Positions 1-8,982 of a DNA stretch of 64,000 bases are shown here, in pieces. Source of the DNA: an uncultured Prevotella sp. (lineage in GTDB: Bacteria; Bacteroidota; Bacteroidia; Bacteroidales; Bacteroidaceae); the NCBI GenBank assembly GCA_900554835.1, contig USJD01000001.1, positions 83,436 through 147,435 of the forward strand. The letters are read 5' to 3'. The notes under the pieces are model-generated. The model was not told where the DNA came from. It made no database searches and saw nothing but the letters and a program-made list of their open reading frames with translations. Both the position numbers and the translations under genes were made by a program. Numbering within the stretch: the stretch's first letter is position 1; the number at the start of each line of letters is the position of its first letter.

Positions 1-2
1 CC

Positions 3-458
3 TATTTGGATTCTAAACAAAAAGTTAGTGCTACTATTTCTCAGCTTGCAGAACAGAGCTGCCTTAGTCTTAAGCATAATAAAAATGCTAGTAAAGGAGA
101 AAATACCTTTACAGGTAAAGTTAAAAAGCTTAAGGAAATTAATTTAAGAGAGGCAGAAGTTAATGCATTTGATATTGGAACAGCCGAGGGTATGAGACAG
201 GTTGCTGATATTAGCAATGCTTCTATTATGAAACAAATTGCTCTTGATGAAAATGATTATACTGAAATGCTGGCAACACAGAGAGAGATGATTACTAAAC
301 TTCAAGAAAAAGCAGATTCTAATGAAGAAAAAGCAAGGATTTTACTTCGTGAGAATTTAGATTTAAAGAAATATATAGAAGAACAAGGTATTGATATTAG
401 TGGTATGTGTTCAAATGATACTATTTTGTATGAAGATGAAACTGAGGTGGTTGAATGA
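3..458 (+). CDS. Coiled-coil protein upstream of terminase, probably 5'-partial; possible small terminase
   Basis: The frame is open to the left window edge. A TTG at 6 could start it, but no ribosome site fits in the five bases before it, so the gene probably begins upstream. About 150 residues are visible. The second half, roughly residues 80-130, is a charged heptad-like stretch rich in Lys, Glu and Leu that should form a coiled coil, and the tail is acidic. The stop codon overlaps the ATG of the terminase gene (ATGA), so the two are translationally coupled. Position suggests a small terminase or packaging partner, but I see no clear helix-turn-helix and this remains inference. Confidence 0.6.
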   Translation, partial: YLDSKQKVSATISQLAEQSCLSLKHNKNASKGENTFTGKVKKLKEINLREAEVNAFDIGTAEGMRQVADISNASIMKQIALDENDYTEMLATQREMITKLQEKADSNEEKARILLRENLDLKKYIEEQGIDISGMCSNDTILYEDETEVVE

Positions 459-2488
459 GCGAAATTGTAGTCCCAGAGAAAACAATTTGGGTTCCACCAA
501 AGTATTCTGTCTTTGTTAAGCCAACAGAGTATCAAATGAGTGAAAGAAAGTTAGAAGGATATAGAAAACTTGCAGAGATTAAAGCGTATTATCAAAGAAA
601 TCCAATTAAATTTATGAGGGATATTCTTGGTGCGGAATTATTTGATGCACAGGCATATTGTATTGCGAAGAGTTGGACAACTCCATATACTCTTTGGGTG
701 TGTTCAAGAGGTTATGGTAAATCGACCATAGTAGACCTTATTCTTATGTCAAAAGGTATGTTGTTTAATAACTATTGGAGTTATATAGCTTCTGGTTCTG
801 GAGACCAAGCAATTTTAACATTTAAGACTCTTGAGAATATTGCAAATCAGAATATTGAATCTATGACTGGTTTGACTGGTATTTTTAAGCAAGAAATTGA
901 AGTTAAAAATGCTGCGGGTGATGGATTTGTGCATAATCCTTCTGGCCACTTTTATTCTTTATATAATGGTTCTTTCACTAAAACTTTAAATAGTAATGTT
1001 GATAAGCGAAGAGGCGCTCGTGGTAATATGGTTGTTTTCGATGAGTGTGGATGGCTTGATCAAAATATGATGCAAGTTTACGCTGCTTTTACTATTGTTA
1101 ATAAAGATTTGAAACTTGGTGGTGACGTTGACCAAGATACTATTAAGACATTACCAAAAGAAGTGCCTAACCAATTATTTTATATATCTTCTGCATCTTC
1201 TGTAGATACTCCATTTTATGAAAAGTATCGAGATTTTTCTAAGCAAATGATACTTGGAAATAAGGATTATTTTGTTGCAGATATAAATTGTGATGTTGTT
1301 ATTAAAGGAACTGTTGGTGGTAAAATTTATCCTGCTTCTTTGTTGACTCAAGAAACTGTTGACTCAGAAATGAGAAATAATCCTGAGAAAGCATTGCGTG
1401 AGTATTATAACAGATTTACGCAAGATGGTGGAGTTGGACAAATTATTAAAAGAGCATGGATTACAAGAAATTCATACGCGAGAAAGCCTATATTATCTAA
1501 TGATACGAATGAAAGAAAAATTGCGGTCTTTTATGACCCTGCTAGAAGCTCGGATAACTCTATTATGTTGATTTGTGAACTTAGAGATGATGAAGAAAAG
1601 GGCTATATGTTAGATGTACTTAATTGTATTAGCTTTGTTGATATAGGGTTGAGGAGAAAAACACCGATGCGTTATCAAGAGCAAATGAAAGAGATCCATG
1701 ATATTTTGGTTAATTATAATGGGGACGCTCTTGATTATGATAATATAGAAATTTTTATGGCAGATGCTGGTGCTGGTGGTGGTGGTAACTCTTGGGTCGG
1801 AGACTCATTGATGGAAGATTGGACTGATAAATCTGGTAAGGTACATCGTGGGCTTATTGATAAAGAGTATTCCGAAGAATATGTAAAAAGATTCCCAAAT
1901 GCGGTAAATAAATTAAGATTATTAAATCCAAGTGCATGGAAATCTGAGGCTTATGAGGCTCTTATTAAGATGGTAGAAGCGGATTTAATAACATTCCCAG
2001 CGGAATATGATGGCAAGGGATACATCAATTTATTTGAAGTTGATGAGAAAACAAAAAAAAGAAAAACTGATGAAATTAAGGCAAAATTGGATAAATTAAC
2101 TATCTCTCAAGCTGAATATGAAGAAAAGCTTCAAGATGAATTAGACAAGATTGACCTTGGTAAGGTTAAAATGTATAGATTAAGCATAGATGAAGAAATT
2201 GCGCTTAAGCAAATTGATGCAATGAAAGAAGAGATTGTTAATATTTGTAGAACAAAACGTGATTCTGGTAAGGATGCATTTAAGCTCCCCTCTCATAAGG
2301 ATGCAGACACAGGAGCAAGTGATGCAACTATGCATGATGACCGTGCCTATTGTCTTGCGTTAGCTGGATTATTTTTATCAGAAAAACGTGCAGAGCGTAT
2401 TCGTAATAAGAAACGTACCCCAGATCATAGCATAATAGATATGCTCCCAGTTAGACAAGGGAAACAAGTTAAAAAATTATTTGGATAA
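455..2488 (+). CDS. terL: Terminase large subunit
   Basis: This is the DNA-packaging motor ATPase and nuclease. The Walker A-like motif CSRGYGKST is at residues 83-91 and the Walker B motif MVVFDE is at 192-197. The C-terminal RNase H-like nuclease shows YDPARSSDNS with candidate acidic residues D361 and D367, a second acidic site in MADAGAGGGG near 445, and a late HDDR segment near the C-terminus that fits the third. Its 677 residues are long for the family, because of a Lys/Glu-rich insertion around residues 530-600. It overlaps the upstream gene by four bases and is followed 12 bases later by the portal, the standard order of a packaging module. Confidence 0.95.
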   Translation: MSEIVVPEKTIWVPPKYSVFVKPTEYQMSERKLEGYRKLAEIKAYYQRNPIKFMRDILGAELFDAQAYCIAKSWTTPYTLWVCSRGYGKSTIVDLILMSKGMLFNNYWSYIASGSGDQAILTFKTLENIANQNIESMTGLTGIFKQEIEVKNAAGDGFVHNPSGHFYSLYNGSFTKTLNSNVDKRRGARGNMVVFDECGWLDQNMMQVYAAFTIVNKDLKLGGDVDQDTIKTLPKEVPNQLFYISSASSVDTPFYEKYRDFSKQMILGNKDYFVADINCDVVIKGTVGGKIYPASLLTQETVDSEMRNNPEKALREYYNRFTQDGGVGQIIKRAWITRNSYARKPILSNDTNERKIAVFYDPARSSDNSIMLICELRDDEEKGYMLDVLNCISFVDIGLRRKTPMRYQEQMKEIHDILVNYNGDALDYDNIEIFMADAGAGGGGNSWVGDSLMEDWTDKSGKVHRGLIDKEYSEEYVKRFPNAVNKLRLLNPSAWKSEAYEALIKMVEADLITFPAEYDGKGYINLFEVDEKTKKRKTDEIKAKLDKLTISQAEYEEKLQDELDKIDLGKVKMYRLSIDEEIALKQIDAMKEEIVNICRTKRDSGKDAFKLPSHKDADTGASDATMHDDRAYCLALAGLFLSEKRAERIRNKKRTPDHSIIDMLPVRQGKQVKKLFG

Positions 2489-2500
2489 GAAAGGAGGCCG

Positions 2501-4045
2501 ATGCCTTTGGAAACGTTTGAGCAAAAGAAGAAAAAATTAACAGAACAAGAGCGCATTGAGGCTCTCCAGAAAGATGAAAAAGCTAGAGCAAAATTTGCTG
2601 CGGTAAAAGATATTTTGCAGCTAATTGATTTAACTCAAAATCAATCTAGGTCTTATACAGTATATTCTAAGGAAAATTTAAGATCTTATTTGCAGAATCC
2701 TTCCACGGAAGCGAACCAGAAAAACTTAAGGAATTTATCTGAATTTTTATATACTGTTAGTCATGTATATAGAAGATTGGTATTAAATAAGGCAAACCAA
2801 TTTGATGCAAAAAGTTATATTGTTTATCCTAAATTAAATGATAATGGCGAAGTCGAAGAATCTTCTTATCAGAATTATATTAAGACCAGCAATTATGTTC
2901 AAGGGATGCATTTAGATACACAGATTCGTAAATGCTTAATTAAAGCATGGTTGGACGATGTTGTATTTGGATTTTGTTATGGCAACCCAGAAGAAGATAT
3001 GTTTTTTATACATATATTAGACCCTGATTATTGTAAAATTTCAAGTGTAGATTATTATAGTGGAAAAATAAATTTTGCATTTAACTTTTCATTTTTTGAT
3101 GGTTCTAATAGTTTTTATCTTGATGTGTATGACCCTGTTTTTAAGAAGATGTATAATTCTTATAAATCTGATAGTAAATTGCGTTGGCAAGAATTACCTC
3201 CCGAACAAACGTTTTGTTTAAAGATTAATGAAGATAACTTAAATTATCCTGTACCTCCATTTTCAGGCATGTTCAATTCTTTAATTGATCTTGTTGATTT
3301 ATCTCAAATTCAAGCAGTTAAGGATGAGCTAAGTGCATATAAATTAATTTGGGCGAAGATTCCTACGATTCAAGGATCAAATGAAGTTGATGATTTTGCA
3401 ATAGATTTGGAGCTTGCTAATCAATTTTACGAAAAGTTATTAGGTATTATTCCAGAAGGTATTGCTATGGGTTTATCTCCAATGGATTTGGATAGTATTG
3501 ACTTTAACCAGAATGCTGCTGAGGACACTAATATCGTTAATAAGGCATACGCAAATCTTATTGAAGCTAATGGAGATATTGTATTAAATTCAAATAAGAT
3601 TACTAATAGTACAAGCTTTAAATATGCTATGATGGCCGAGAGCATGTCTGCAATGGCAGTTGTTTCTCAGTTTAATGTATGGGTTAACTTTTATATTAAA
3701 CAGAATCTTGGGGTAGAAGATGTTATTGTTGAATTTTCTGATGTAAGTAAATATTTTAAAGATGACAAGATTGAGCAATTATTAAAACTTGGACAATATG
3801 GTTTACCAGTTAAAATGCAGATGATTTCGTTATTAGGGGTTAATCCTGCTCAGTGTCGTGCTTTAGAATATCTTGAAGACAAACTTGGATTAGCTAAAAC
3901 AAAGTGGGTTGCTCCACTTGTATCTTCAAATGTTCAGTCTGGTTTATCAGAGAATGGTGATGGTTCTGATGGAAGACCTCCAAGTGATGGGCCTTTGAGT
4001 GATGAAGGCGAAGCCACAAAAGATGGCGAGAAAAATGCAAAGTAA
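2501..4045 (+). CDS. Portal protein
   Basis: This 514-residue protein should form the dodecameric ring at the capsid vertex through which DNA enters and leaves. It directly follows the terminase, and a strong AAAGGAGG site precedes the ATG. The visible order is an N-terminal charged helical part, a central wing/stem region with many aromatic residues, and a low-complexity tail rich in Gly, Ser, Asp and Pro in the last 35 residues. I assign it from gene order, length and overall composition typical of portals in clostridial siphophages. No short signature motif can be quoted. Confidence 0.82.
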   Translation: MPLETFEQKKKKLTEQERIEALQKDEKARAKFAAVKDILQLIDLTQNQSRSYTVYSKENLRSYLQNPSTEANQKNLRNLSEFLYTVSHVYRRLVLNKANQFDAKSYIVYPKLNDNGEVEESSYQNYIKTSNYVQGMHLDTQIRKCLIKAWLDDVVFGFCYGNPEEDMFFIHILDPDYCKISSVDYYSGKINFAFNFSFFDGSNSFYLDVYDPVFKKMYNSYKSDSKLRWQELPPEQTFCLKINEDNLNYPVPPFSGMFNSLIDLVDLSQIQAVKDELSAYKLIWAKIPTIQGSNEVDDFAIDLELANQFYEKLLGIIPEGIAMGLSPMDLDSIDFNQNAAEDTNIVNKAYANLIEANGDIVLNSNKITNSTSFKYAMMAESMSAMAVVSQFNVWVNFYIKQNLGVEDVIVEFSDVSKYFKDDKIEQLLKLGQYGLPVKMQMISLLGVNPAQCRALEYLEDKLGLAKTKWVAPLVSSNVQSGLSENGDGSDGRPPSDGPLSDEGEATKDGEKNAK

Positions 4046-4057
4046 GGAGGAATTGCC

Positions 4058-4234
4058 ATGAATTCTAAGAAATTTATTGTTACAAAAGATCCTGAAGTGG
4101 CAAAGAAGCTTGCTTCTATTTTTAAGCAAATAAGTGATAATAATGGTTCGTGGGTTTTTATAAATGCACCTACGAATTTTAATTTTGCCGAATATGGCAA
4201 AAAAATAGCATTTACTAATATTTTATGTCTGTAA
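4058..4234 (+). CDS. Small hypothetical protein between portal and protease
   Basis: A 58-residue open frame begins with an ATG eight bases after an AAGGAGG ribosome site. The product starts MNSKKFIVTKDPEVAKKLAS and ends in ITNILCL-like hydrophobic residues. It fills the space between portal and protease on the same strand. I do not recognise the family. It has a helical-looking N-terminal half and an aromatic middle (NNGSWVFINAPTNF), with no signal peptide or clear membrane segment. The ribosome site and its fit between two real genes make it likely to be translated. Confidence 0.7.
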   Translation: MNSKKFIVTKDPEVAKKLASIFKQISDNNGSWVFINAPTNFNFAEYGKKIAFTNILCL

Positions 4235-4281
4235 TCTCTTTTTAGAGTTTATAGTTATTCTGCAAGAAAGGAGGAAATTAC

Positions 4282-5958
4282 ATGCATAAAATTTTAACGC
4301 TTGATAATTTATATCAGTTCTTTGTAGAACAAAATAAGTCTGTTAATTTTAGCTCTAAAGAAAAAGGACAGCCAATTGTTGTTTCTACTCCTGCAAATTT
4401 TGAAGTATCAGATAATGATATGCCGGGTATGCTTAAATTAAAATTCAAGGTTTGTCATACTGAAACCAATAGAAATGGGAGCCATATTTCTAAAGAGAAT
4501 ATGGAAACTGCTATGCCTACTTTGAAGTATAGACCAGTTTTAGCTTATATTCATCAGCTTGATGATGGGACATATGACTTTTATGCTCACAATATGGAAA
4601 TAGAAGAGGATGAATATGGTGATGAAAAGATAGTTTATACAGAGAAGCAAGTTGGATGTTTTACGGTTGATGAGCCATGGCTTGAATATGATGAAAAGAA
4701 TGATAAAACATATGTTAATGCATATGCCGTTATTCCTGAAGAATATACTGAGGCGGCGAATATTATTCGTAGAAAGAATGGTACAAAGGTAAGTTGTGAG
4801 TTAGTTATCAACGAACTTGCTTATAATGCTAAAGAAAAATATCTTGATATAACTGATTTTTATTTTGGCGGTTGTACTCTATTGGGTTGTGATGAACATG
4901 GTAATCCCATAGGGGAAGGCATGTTAGGCGCAAGAGCTGATATTGCAGATTTCTGTCAGCAGGAACCTGTATTTAATTATCAAGAAAAATTGGTTGAAAT
5001 ACTAGGCAAACTTGATAGTACATTGTCTAATTTCAATAAAAACAATACGAAAGGAGTGAAAGAAGAAATGGGACATTTTGAGGAGCTTCTAGAAAAGTAT
5101 GGTTTTACCGCAGAAGAGATAGATTTTGATTATGCAAATATGTCAGATGAAGAGCTTGATGCGGCGTTTGAAGAGTTTAAGAATAAGAAGTATGATGATG
5201 ACGATCCCGATGCTGGTGATGGTACTGATCCTGCAGAGGGGACTGATCCCACAGATGAAACTGATCCGACTGATGATGAAAAAGATCCTGAAGAAGACCC
5301 CGAGGAAGATGAACCCGAAGATGACGATGAGTCTAAAAAGAAGGGCGAAAATTTTGTAAAGACTTTTAAGGTTGAAATTTCTCATGAGGATATTAGATAT
5401 GCTCTTTATAATCTTCTTGGGGAGTATGAAGAGAATGATAATGAATGGTATGGGATTTATGCTGTTTTTGATAACTATTTTATAATGCAGGGTTGGATTT
5501 ATGGAAAATTCTATAAGCAAGGTTATGCTATTGATGGTGAGAATGTATCTCTTGAGGGTGAGCGCACAGAACTATTCCAGATGCTATTAACTGAATCTGA
5601 GAAGTTGGCTGTTGATAAGCTACGTGGTGATTATGCTGAGTTAGAAGCAAAGTATAATGAATTGAAGACCTTTAAGGATAATTACGATGCTGCAGAGCAA
5701 AAGGCCGCTAAGGATACTATTTTTGCTGATGAGGCATATGAGAGCATTAGAGAATCTGATGAATTTAAAGCTCTTATGAGTGATGCTGAAAAGTATTCTG
5801 TTGAAGAGATTCAAAATAAGTGTGATTTACTATTTGCTGCAAGTGTAAAGAAAGCTAAGTTTGCTGCAAAGGATAAGAAATCTCATAGTCTTGGATTTAA
5901 CTTTAGTAAAAAGGAAGATAAAAAATCTTCTGCATATGGCACATTATTCGATAAATAA
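4282..5958 (+). CDS. Prohead protease fused to capsid scaffold
   Basis: The N-terminal 230 residues look like a capsid maturation serine protease. His residues at 59, 68, 91 and 103 are catalytic candidates, and S171 in the motif KVSCEL resembles the nucleophile strand of prohead proteases. A strongly acidic linker of Asp, Glu, Pro and Thr follows (about 305-350), then a Trp/Tyr-rich small domain (about 355-430) and a charged coiled coil (about 435-540), as expected for a scaffold. Location between portal and capsid genes agrees. A ribosome site and in-frame ATG lie between the two halves, so scaffold alone can also be made. The protease class is inferred. Confidence 0.75.
   Translation: MHKILTLDNLYQFFVEQNKSVNFSSKEKGQPIVVSTPANFEVSDNDMPGMLKLKFKVCHTETNRNGSHISKENMETAMPTLKYRPVLAYIHQLDDGTYDFYAHNMEIEEDEYGDEKIVYTEKQVGCFTVDEPWLEYDEKNDKTYVNAYAVIPEEYTEAANIIRRKNGTKVSCELVINELAYNAKEKYLDITDFYFGGCTLLGCDEHGNPIGEGMLGARADIADFCQQEPVFNYQEKLVEILGKLDSTLSNFNKNNTKGVKEEMGHFEELLEKYGFTAEEIDFDYANMSDEELDAAFEEFKNKKYDDDDPDAGDGTDPAEGTDPTDETDPTDDEKDPEEDPEEDEPEDDDESKKKGENFVKTFKVEISHEDIRYALYNLLGEYEENDNEWYGIYAVFDNYFIMQGWIYGKFYKQGYAIDGENVSLEGERTELFQMLLTESEKLAVDKLRGDYAELEAKYNELKTFKDNYDAAEQKAAKDTIFADEAYESIRESDEFKALMSDAEKYSVEEIQNKCDLLFAASVKKAKFAAKDKKSHSLGFNFSKKEDKKSSAYGTLFDK
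5068..5958 (+). CDS. Nested scaffold protein from internal in-frame start
   Basis: An AAAGGAG sequence at 5050-5056 precedes an ATG at 5068 that is in frame with the protease gene at its codon 263. Starting here gives a 296-residue product, beginning MGHFEELLEKYGF, that contains only the acidic linker and scaffold coiled coil and lacks the protease. The arrangement matches the lambda C/Nu3 type, where scaffold is made from an internal start inside the protease gene so that scaffold exceeds protease. The 11-base spacing is slightly long. The interpretation is inference from sequence. Confidence 0.65.
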   Translation: MGHFEELLEKYGFTAEEIDFDYANMSDEELDAAFEEFKNKKYDDDDPDAGDGTDPAEGTDPTDETDPTDDEKDPEEDPEEDEPEDDDESKKKGENFVKTFKVEISHEDIRYALYNLLGEYEENDNEWYGIYAVFDNYFIMQGWIYGKFYKQGYAIDGENVSLEGERTELFQMLLTESEKLAVDKLRGDYAELEAKYNELKTFKDNYDAAEQKAAKDTIFADEAYESIRESDEFKALMSDAEKYSVEEIQNKCDLLFAASVKKAKFAAKDKKSHSLGFNFSKKEDKKSSAYGTLFDK

Positions 5959-5975
5959 TGCCAAATTTTGTAAAG

Positions 5976-5999
5976 AACAGGTTGTTGATACCTGTTTTT
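5976..5999 (+). terminator. Hairpin terminator or attenuator after scaffold gene
   Basis: AACAGGT and ACCTGTT form a perfect 7-bp stem around a 7-base loop, followed by a short T run. It separates the protease/scaffold gene from the decoration and capsid genes and may limit or attenuate read-through. Confidence 0.6.
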
Positions 6000-6044
6000 G
6001 TTATATTTAAATAAAAATTTTAATTATGAAAGGAAATGAAAAGT

Positions 6045-6557
6045 ATGAACGTTTTTGACGAAATTAATGTTGCTAAGCATGTAGTGGCAGAATCTAGCTT
6101 AATTAAGGCTACTAGTACTGGACATATTTATAGCTTAAGAGCAATTGCTAATACCGATAATGGCTCCATCGTTTCTAGAGGTGCTTTTGAAGAGGAACAG
6201 ATTTTTAAGGCAAAGGCTTATGCTGCAGGAGAGCAGCCCCTCTTTGTCCTAACTCCTCCTATTGGCTATAATTCTGATCGTAGAAGCTATCAGGATGAGT
6301 GCTATTTCTACAATAAGACTGGCGAGGTCATGAGAGCTTACGAGCTTTGTGAGGGCGATATTTTCACTGTTTCTTCTGAAGCTATTACTGCTCTTGCAGA
6401 GGCTCCTGTTGTTGGCAACTATGTTAGTGTGGATAGCGGTCTTTATAAGGAAGCTGCTACTGCAGGTACTTCTGGTTTTGTTGGTCAGATTATTGAAAAG
6501 GTCAGCTATACTAATTCTGTTTCTTACAGAATTTTTGTCGTTAAGACCGGTGTATAA
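6045..6557 (+). CDS. Probable capsid decoration/stabilising protein
   Basis: I place the start at the ATG at 6045, nine bases after AAAGGAA. An earlier ATG at 6036 abuts that ribosome site and is unlikely. The 170-residue product lies just before the major capsid protein. It reads as a soluble beta-rich protein with repeated short strands and Gly turns (VVGNYVSVDSG, GTSGFVGQIIEK), as decoration proteins often do. Its codon use matches that of the abundant capsid and tube proteins (Leu CTA, Lys AAG), which supports high expression. The role is inferred from position and expression signature. Confidence 0.55.
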   Translation: MNVFDEINVAKHVVAESSLIKATSTGHIYSLRAIANTDNGSIVSRGAFEEEQIFKAKAYAAGEQPLFVLTPPIGYNSDRRSYQDECYFYNKTGEVMRAYELCEGDIFTVSSEAITALAEAPVVGNYVSVDSGLYKEAATAGTSGFVGQIIEKVSYTNSVSYRIFVVKTGV

Positions 6558-6586
6558 TTGAAGGATTAAGGAAGGAGGAAATAATT

Positions 6587-7678
6587 ATGAAGAAATTTAT
6601 GCAGTTTGATATGAACGTTAGAGACGTTTTTGAAAATAATGAAAGTGATTATACTGCTTTCAATCAGCTAATGCTTGATTATGCTCATGATGCTCTTGAT
6701 GGTGTTAGTGCTAAGGAAGCGAATAAGAAGATAGTAGAAATTTTCCGTAATGTTATTGGTTGCGACGAGAAGTCCACTAAGGCAGAAGTTCGTAGAGGTA
6801 TTCGTAGAAATCAGGCAGTCCTTTTCGACCTAATCGAAGAGGTTATTGATGATGCCCTAATCAGCGGCTGGCAGGAGAATCCTTTCTTCAGAGAGTATGT
6901 TGATACTAAGAACATGGCTCTTGGCGATAAGAATGAATTCTATGTTCCTGATGACAGTGTTCTTTCTGTTATGAAGGTTAGTGGTAATCACCACGATATA
7001 ATCAGACAGAGACTCGGTGCTGGTAAGACCTTCTCCGTTGAGACTAGCTGGTATGCCGTTAAGGTTTATGCTGAGTTTGAGAGACTTCTAACTGGTGTTG
7101 AAGATTTCGCAACTCTAGTTGGTAAGATTACTGAGGCATTTGACCGTTACGTCAATCAGGCTCTATATGAGGCTCTAATAGGTGTTGGTTCTGGCCTAGG
7201 TGCTCAGTGGTATAAGTCTTCTGTTCTTAATGATACTACTAAGGAAACCCTACGTACTTTAGTTATGGATGTTGGTATGGCTACTGGTAAGGAAGTTGTT
7301 ATCATGGGTACTTATGCTGCTCTATCTAAGGTTTATGACCTTACCAATGTTTCTTGGGCTTCTGGCGATATGAAGAACGAGAAGTACACCACTGGTCGTT
7401 TCGGCTATTGGGAAGGCATCCGTCTTGTTGAGCTTAAGCAGGGCTTCAAGCTTAATGACACTACTCAGTATCTAATTGCCAATGATGTTCTATTCATTAT
7501 GCCTGTTGGTATTGAACCCATGATTAAATTGGTGTACGAAGGTGACACTCAGATGTATCAGGTTCAGGATGCTGGTGAGCATATGGATATGACATATGAT
7601 TACGAGGTTCAGACCAAGATGGGTGTTGGCGTTATCACCAACCAGAAGTTTGGTTATTGGAAGATTCTCACTGCTTAA
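6587..7678 (+). CDS. Major capsid protein (HK97-fold type)
   Basis: The 363-residue product is in the capsid position after scaffold and decoration genes, with a strong AAGGAGGAAATAATT leader. It has an N-terminal helical arm (about 1-100), a long central segment with the alternating helix/strand look of a HK97-like P-domain (EVVIMGTYAALSKVYDL near 240), and a C-terminal strand region ending MGVGVITNQKFGYWKI. Codon use is strongly biased to CTA Leu, AAG Lys and GGT/GGC Gly, as expected for the most abundant virion protein. There is no delta domain, consistent with a separate scaffold. Confidence 0.85.
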   Translation: MKKFMQFDMNVRDVFENNESDYTAFNQLMLDYAHDALDGVSAKEANKKIVEIFRNVIGCDEKSTKAEVRRGIRRNQAVLFDLIEEVIDDALISGWQENPFFREYVDTKNMALGDKNEFYVPDDSVLSVMKVSGNHHDIIRQRLGAGKTFSVETSWYAVKVYAEFERLLTGVEDFATLVGKITEAFDRYVNQALYEALIGVGSGLGAQWYKSSVLNDTTKETLRTLVMDVGMATGKEVVIMGTYAALSKVYDLTNVSWASGDMKNEKYTTGRFGYWEGIRLVELKQGFKLNDTTQYLIANDVLFIMPVGIEPMIKLVYEGDTQMYQVQDAGEHMDMTYDYEVQTKMGVGVITNQKFGYWKILTA

Positions 7679-7681
7679 TTT

Positions 7682-7703
7682 ACAATACAAAATTAATTAT
7701 AAA
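7682..7703 (+). repeat. 22-bp intergenic repeat, copy 1
   Basis: The 22 bases before the ribosome site of the gene after the capsid gene occur identically at 13529-13550. Both copies lead into a ribosome site. The segment is AT-rich and contains ACAAAATTAA, which recurs in other intergenic spots of the window. Confidence 0.7.
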
Positions 7704-7726
7704 AGGATTAAAAGGAGAAATTTAAT

Positions 7727-8245
7727 ATGGCGAATACAAGAACTAAAAAGACAGAAACTGATGCGGCTGTTGAGAAGCCTCAGAAAAAAGAACTACGTAA
7801 GTTTGCACAAGATGATTTAATTTTGTGTAAATCTGTTACATATGGCGAATTGCTATTACCCGGTAAGAAGTCAAAGCTTCTTTATATTTGGTCAAATTAT
7901 GGTGATACTACCGAAGTAGAGTTCCAAGACCTTCAGGCTCTTAGATCTACTAGGTCTACTTATCTTATGAATCCATACTTTGTCATTGAAGATGAGGGAT
8001 TGCTTGATCAGTGGCCTGAGTTAAAAGCAGTATATGATAAGACTATGGCACTTGATATAGACGGGCTGTTCTCTCTCCCAATTAATCAATTTAAGAAGAA
8101 ACTTCGTGATATGCCTATTGGTTTTAGAGAACCAGTTAAGAATATTGCTGGGGAAAAGATTCGTGACGGTTCTTTAGATAGTATCGCTAAGATTAAAGCA
8201 ATTGATGAAGCTCTTGGAACAGAACTAAGACTAATGATTGAATAA
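7727..8245 (+). CDS. Hypothetical head/neck protein
   Basis: This 172-residue protein has a Lys/Thr-rich disordered N-terminus (1-25), then a compact domain with GELLLPGKKSKLLYIW and VEFQDLQALRS, and a helical C-terminus. It follows the capsid gene and precedes the connector gene, in one operon with AAAAGGAG in front. I do not recognise a family. A virion-associated head or neck role is inferred only from position. Confidence 0.6.
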   Translation: MANTRTKKTETDAAVEKPQKKELRKFAQDDLILCKSVTYGELLLPGKKSKLLYIWSNYGDTTEVEFQDLQALRSTRSTYLMNPYFVIEDEGLLDQWPELKAVYDKTMALDIDGLFSLPINQFKKKLRDMPIGFREPVKNIAGEKIRDGSLDSIAKIKAIDEALGTELRLMIE

Positions 8246-8259
8246 TAGGAGGTAGTAGC

Positions 8260-8682
8260 ATGACCACCTATGATGAAATTTATAATCGTTGCGCTAGATA
8301 TTTGACGGATTTTGAATTAGCCGAGATTTCACAGGAAGATGCAGATGCTATGTTTCATGAGTGGATGGTAGGTGCTATCTCTAAATTCAGGAAATGTAAG
8401 AATGATTTGTCCGATAGGGATGATGAGTTAAGAGTATTCAATGTTGATTTGCTAGACATCGAGAAAGAGATATTGGCTGTAATGATGGCTCGTGAATGGT
8501 TAGCTCCTCAATTAAATTCTGCCTTAATAACAAAACAAGTTTTTGGTGGGAAAGAGGAAAAATATTATTCTCAAGCGGCGCATTTATCTAGCCTTGAAAC
8601 TAGAGATGAAAAATTGAAACTTGAAGCTCAAAAACTTCATCGTGATTATACTTATGGCAACAATTCATATTTGGAGGGATGA
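8260..8682 (+). CDS. Probable head-tail connector/adaptor protein
   Basis: The 140-residue, mainly helical protein begins after GGAGGTAGTAGC. Its pattern, a short acidic N-terminus (YDEIYNRCARYL), several amphipathic helices, and EKEILAVMMAREWLAPQL followed by a charged helix, fits the all-alpha adaptor family (gp6/gp15-like) that docks on the portal. Position two genes after the capsid protein is where such adaptors sit. The assignment is by size, helicity and gene order, not by a unique motif. Confidence 0.6.
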   Translation: MTTYDEIYNRCARYLTDFELAEISQEDADAMFHEWMVGAISKFRKCKNDLSDRDDELRVFNVDLLDIEKEILAVMMAREWLAPQLNSALITKQVFGGKEEKYYSQAAHLSSLETRDEKLKLEAQKLHRDYTYGNNSYLEG

Positions 8683-8685
8683 TCA

Positions 8686-8982
8686 ATGAATAGTATTTAT
8701 GGAGAAATCCCTTCTGATCAAATTCAAGCGCAAAAGAGGTATTTTTATGGGGCCATTATTTCATGTTTATATCAAAAGGAAAATAATGACCCCTTTTTAG
8801 ATGCACATCTGCAGACTTTAATTAATCAAGTTGGCGGGTCAAATAAATTATTTAATTATCAACCCGAGGTATTATCTATTATTAGTTGTTTAGAGACGGC
8901 ACGTTCTGAACCTGTACAGTTTAGAAAGGCTATACTTGATGCAGCTAATTTAGTAAATTCTTTAGGGGATGGTGATAGGTAA
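8686..8982 (+). CDS. Small hypothetical neck-region protein
   Basis: A 98-residue protein starts three bases after the upstream stop with GGAGGGATGATCA in front, and its stop overlaps the next start by one base. It is helical, beginning MNSIYGEIPSDQIQAQKRYF, with three Cys or aromatic-rich helices and no known motif. Tight coupling to both neighbours suggests a neck or connector assembly role. Confidence 0.6.
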   Translation: MNSIYGEIPSDQIQAQKRYFYGAIISCLYQKENNDPFLDAHLQTLINQVGGSNKLFNYQPEVLSIISCLETARSEPVQFRKAILDAANLVNSLGDGDR

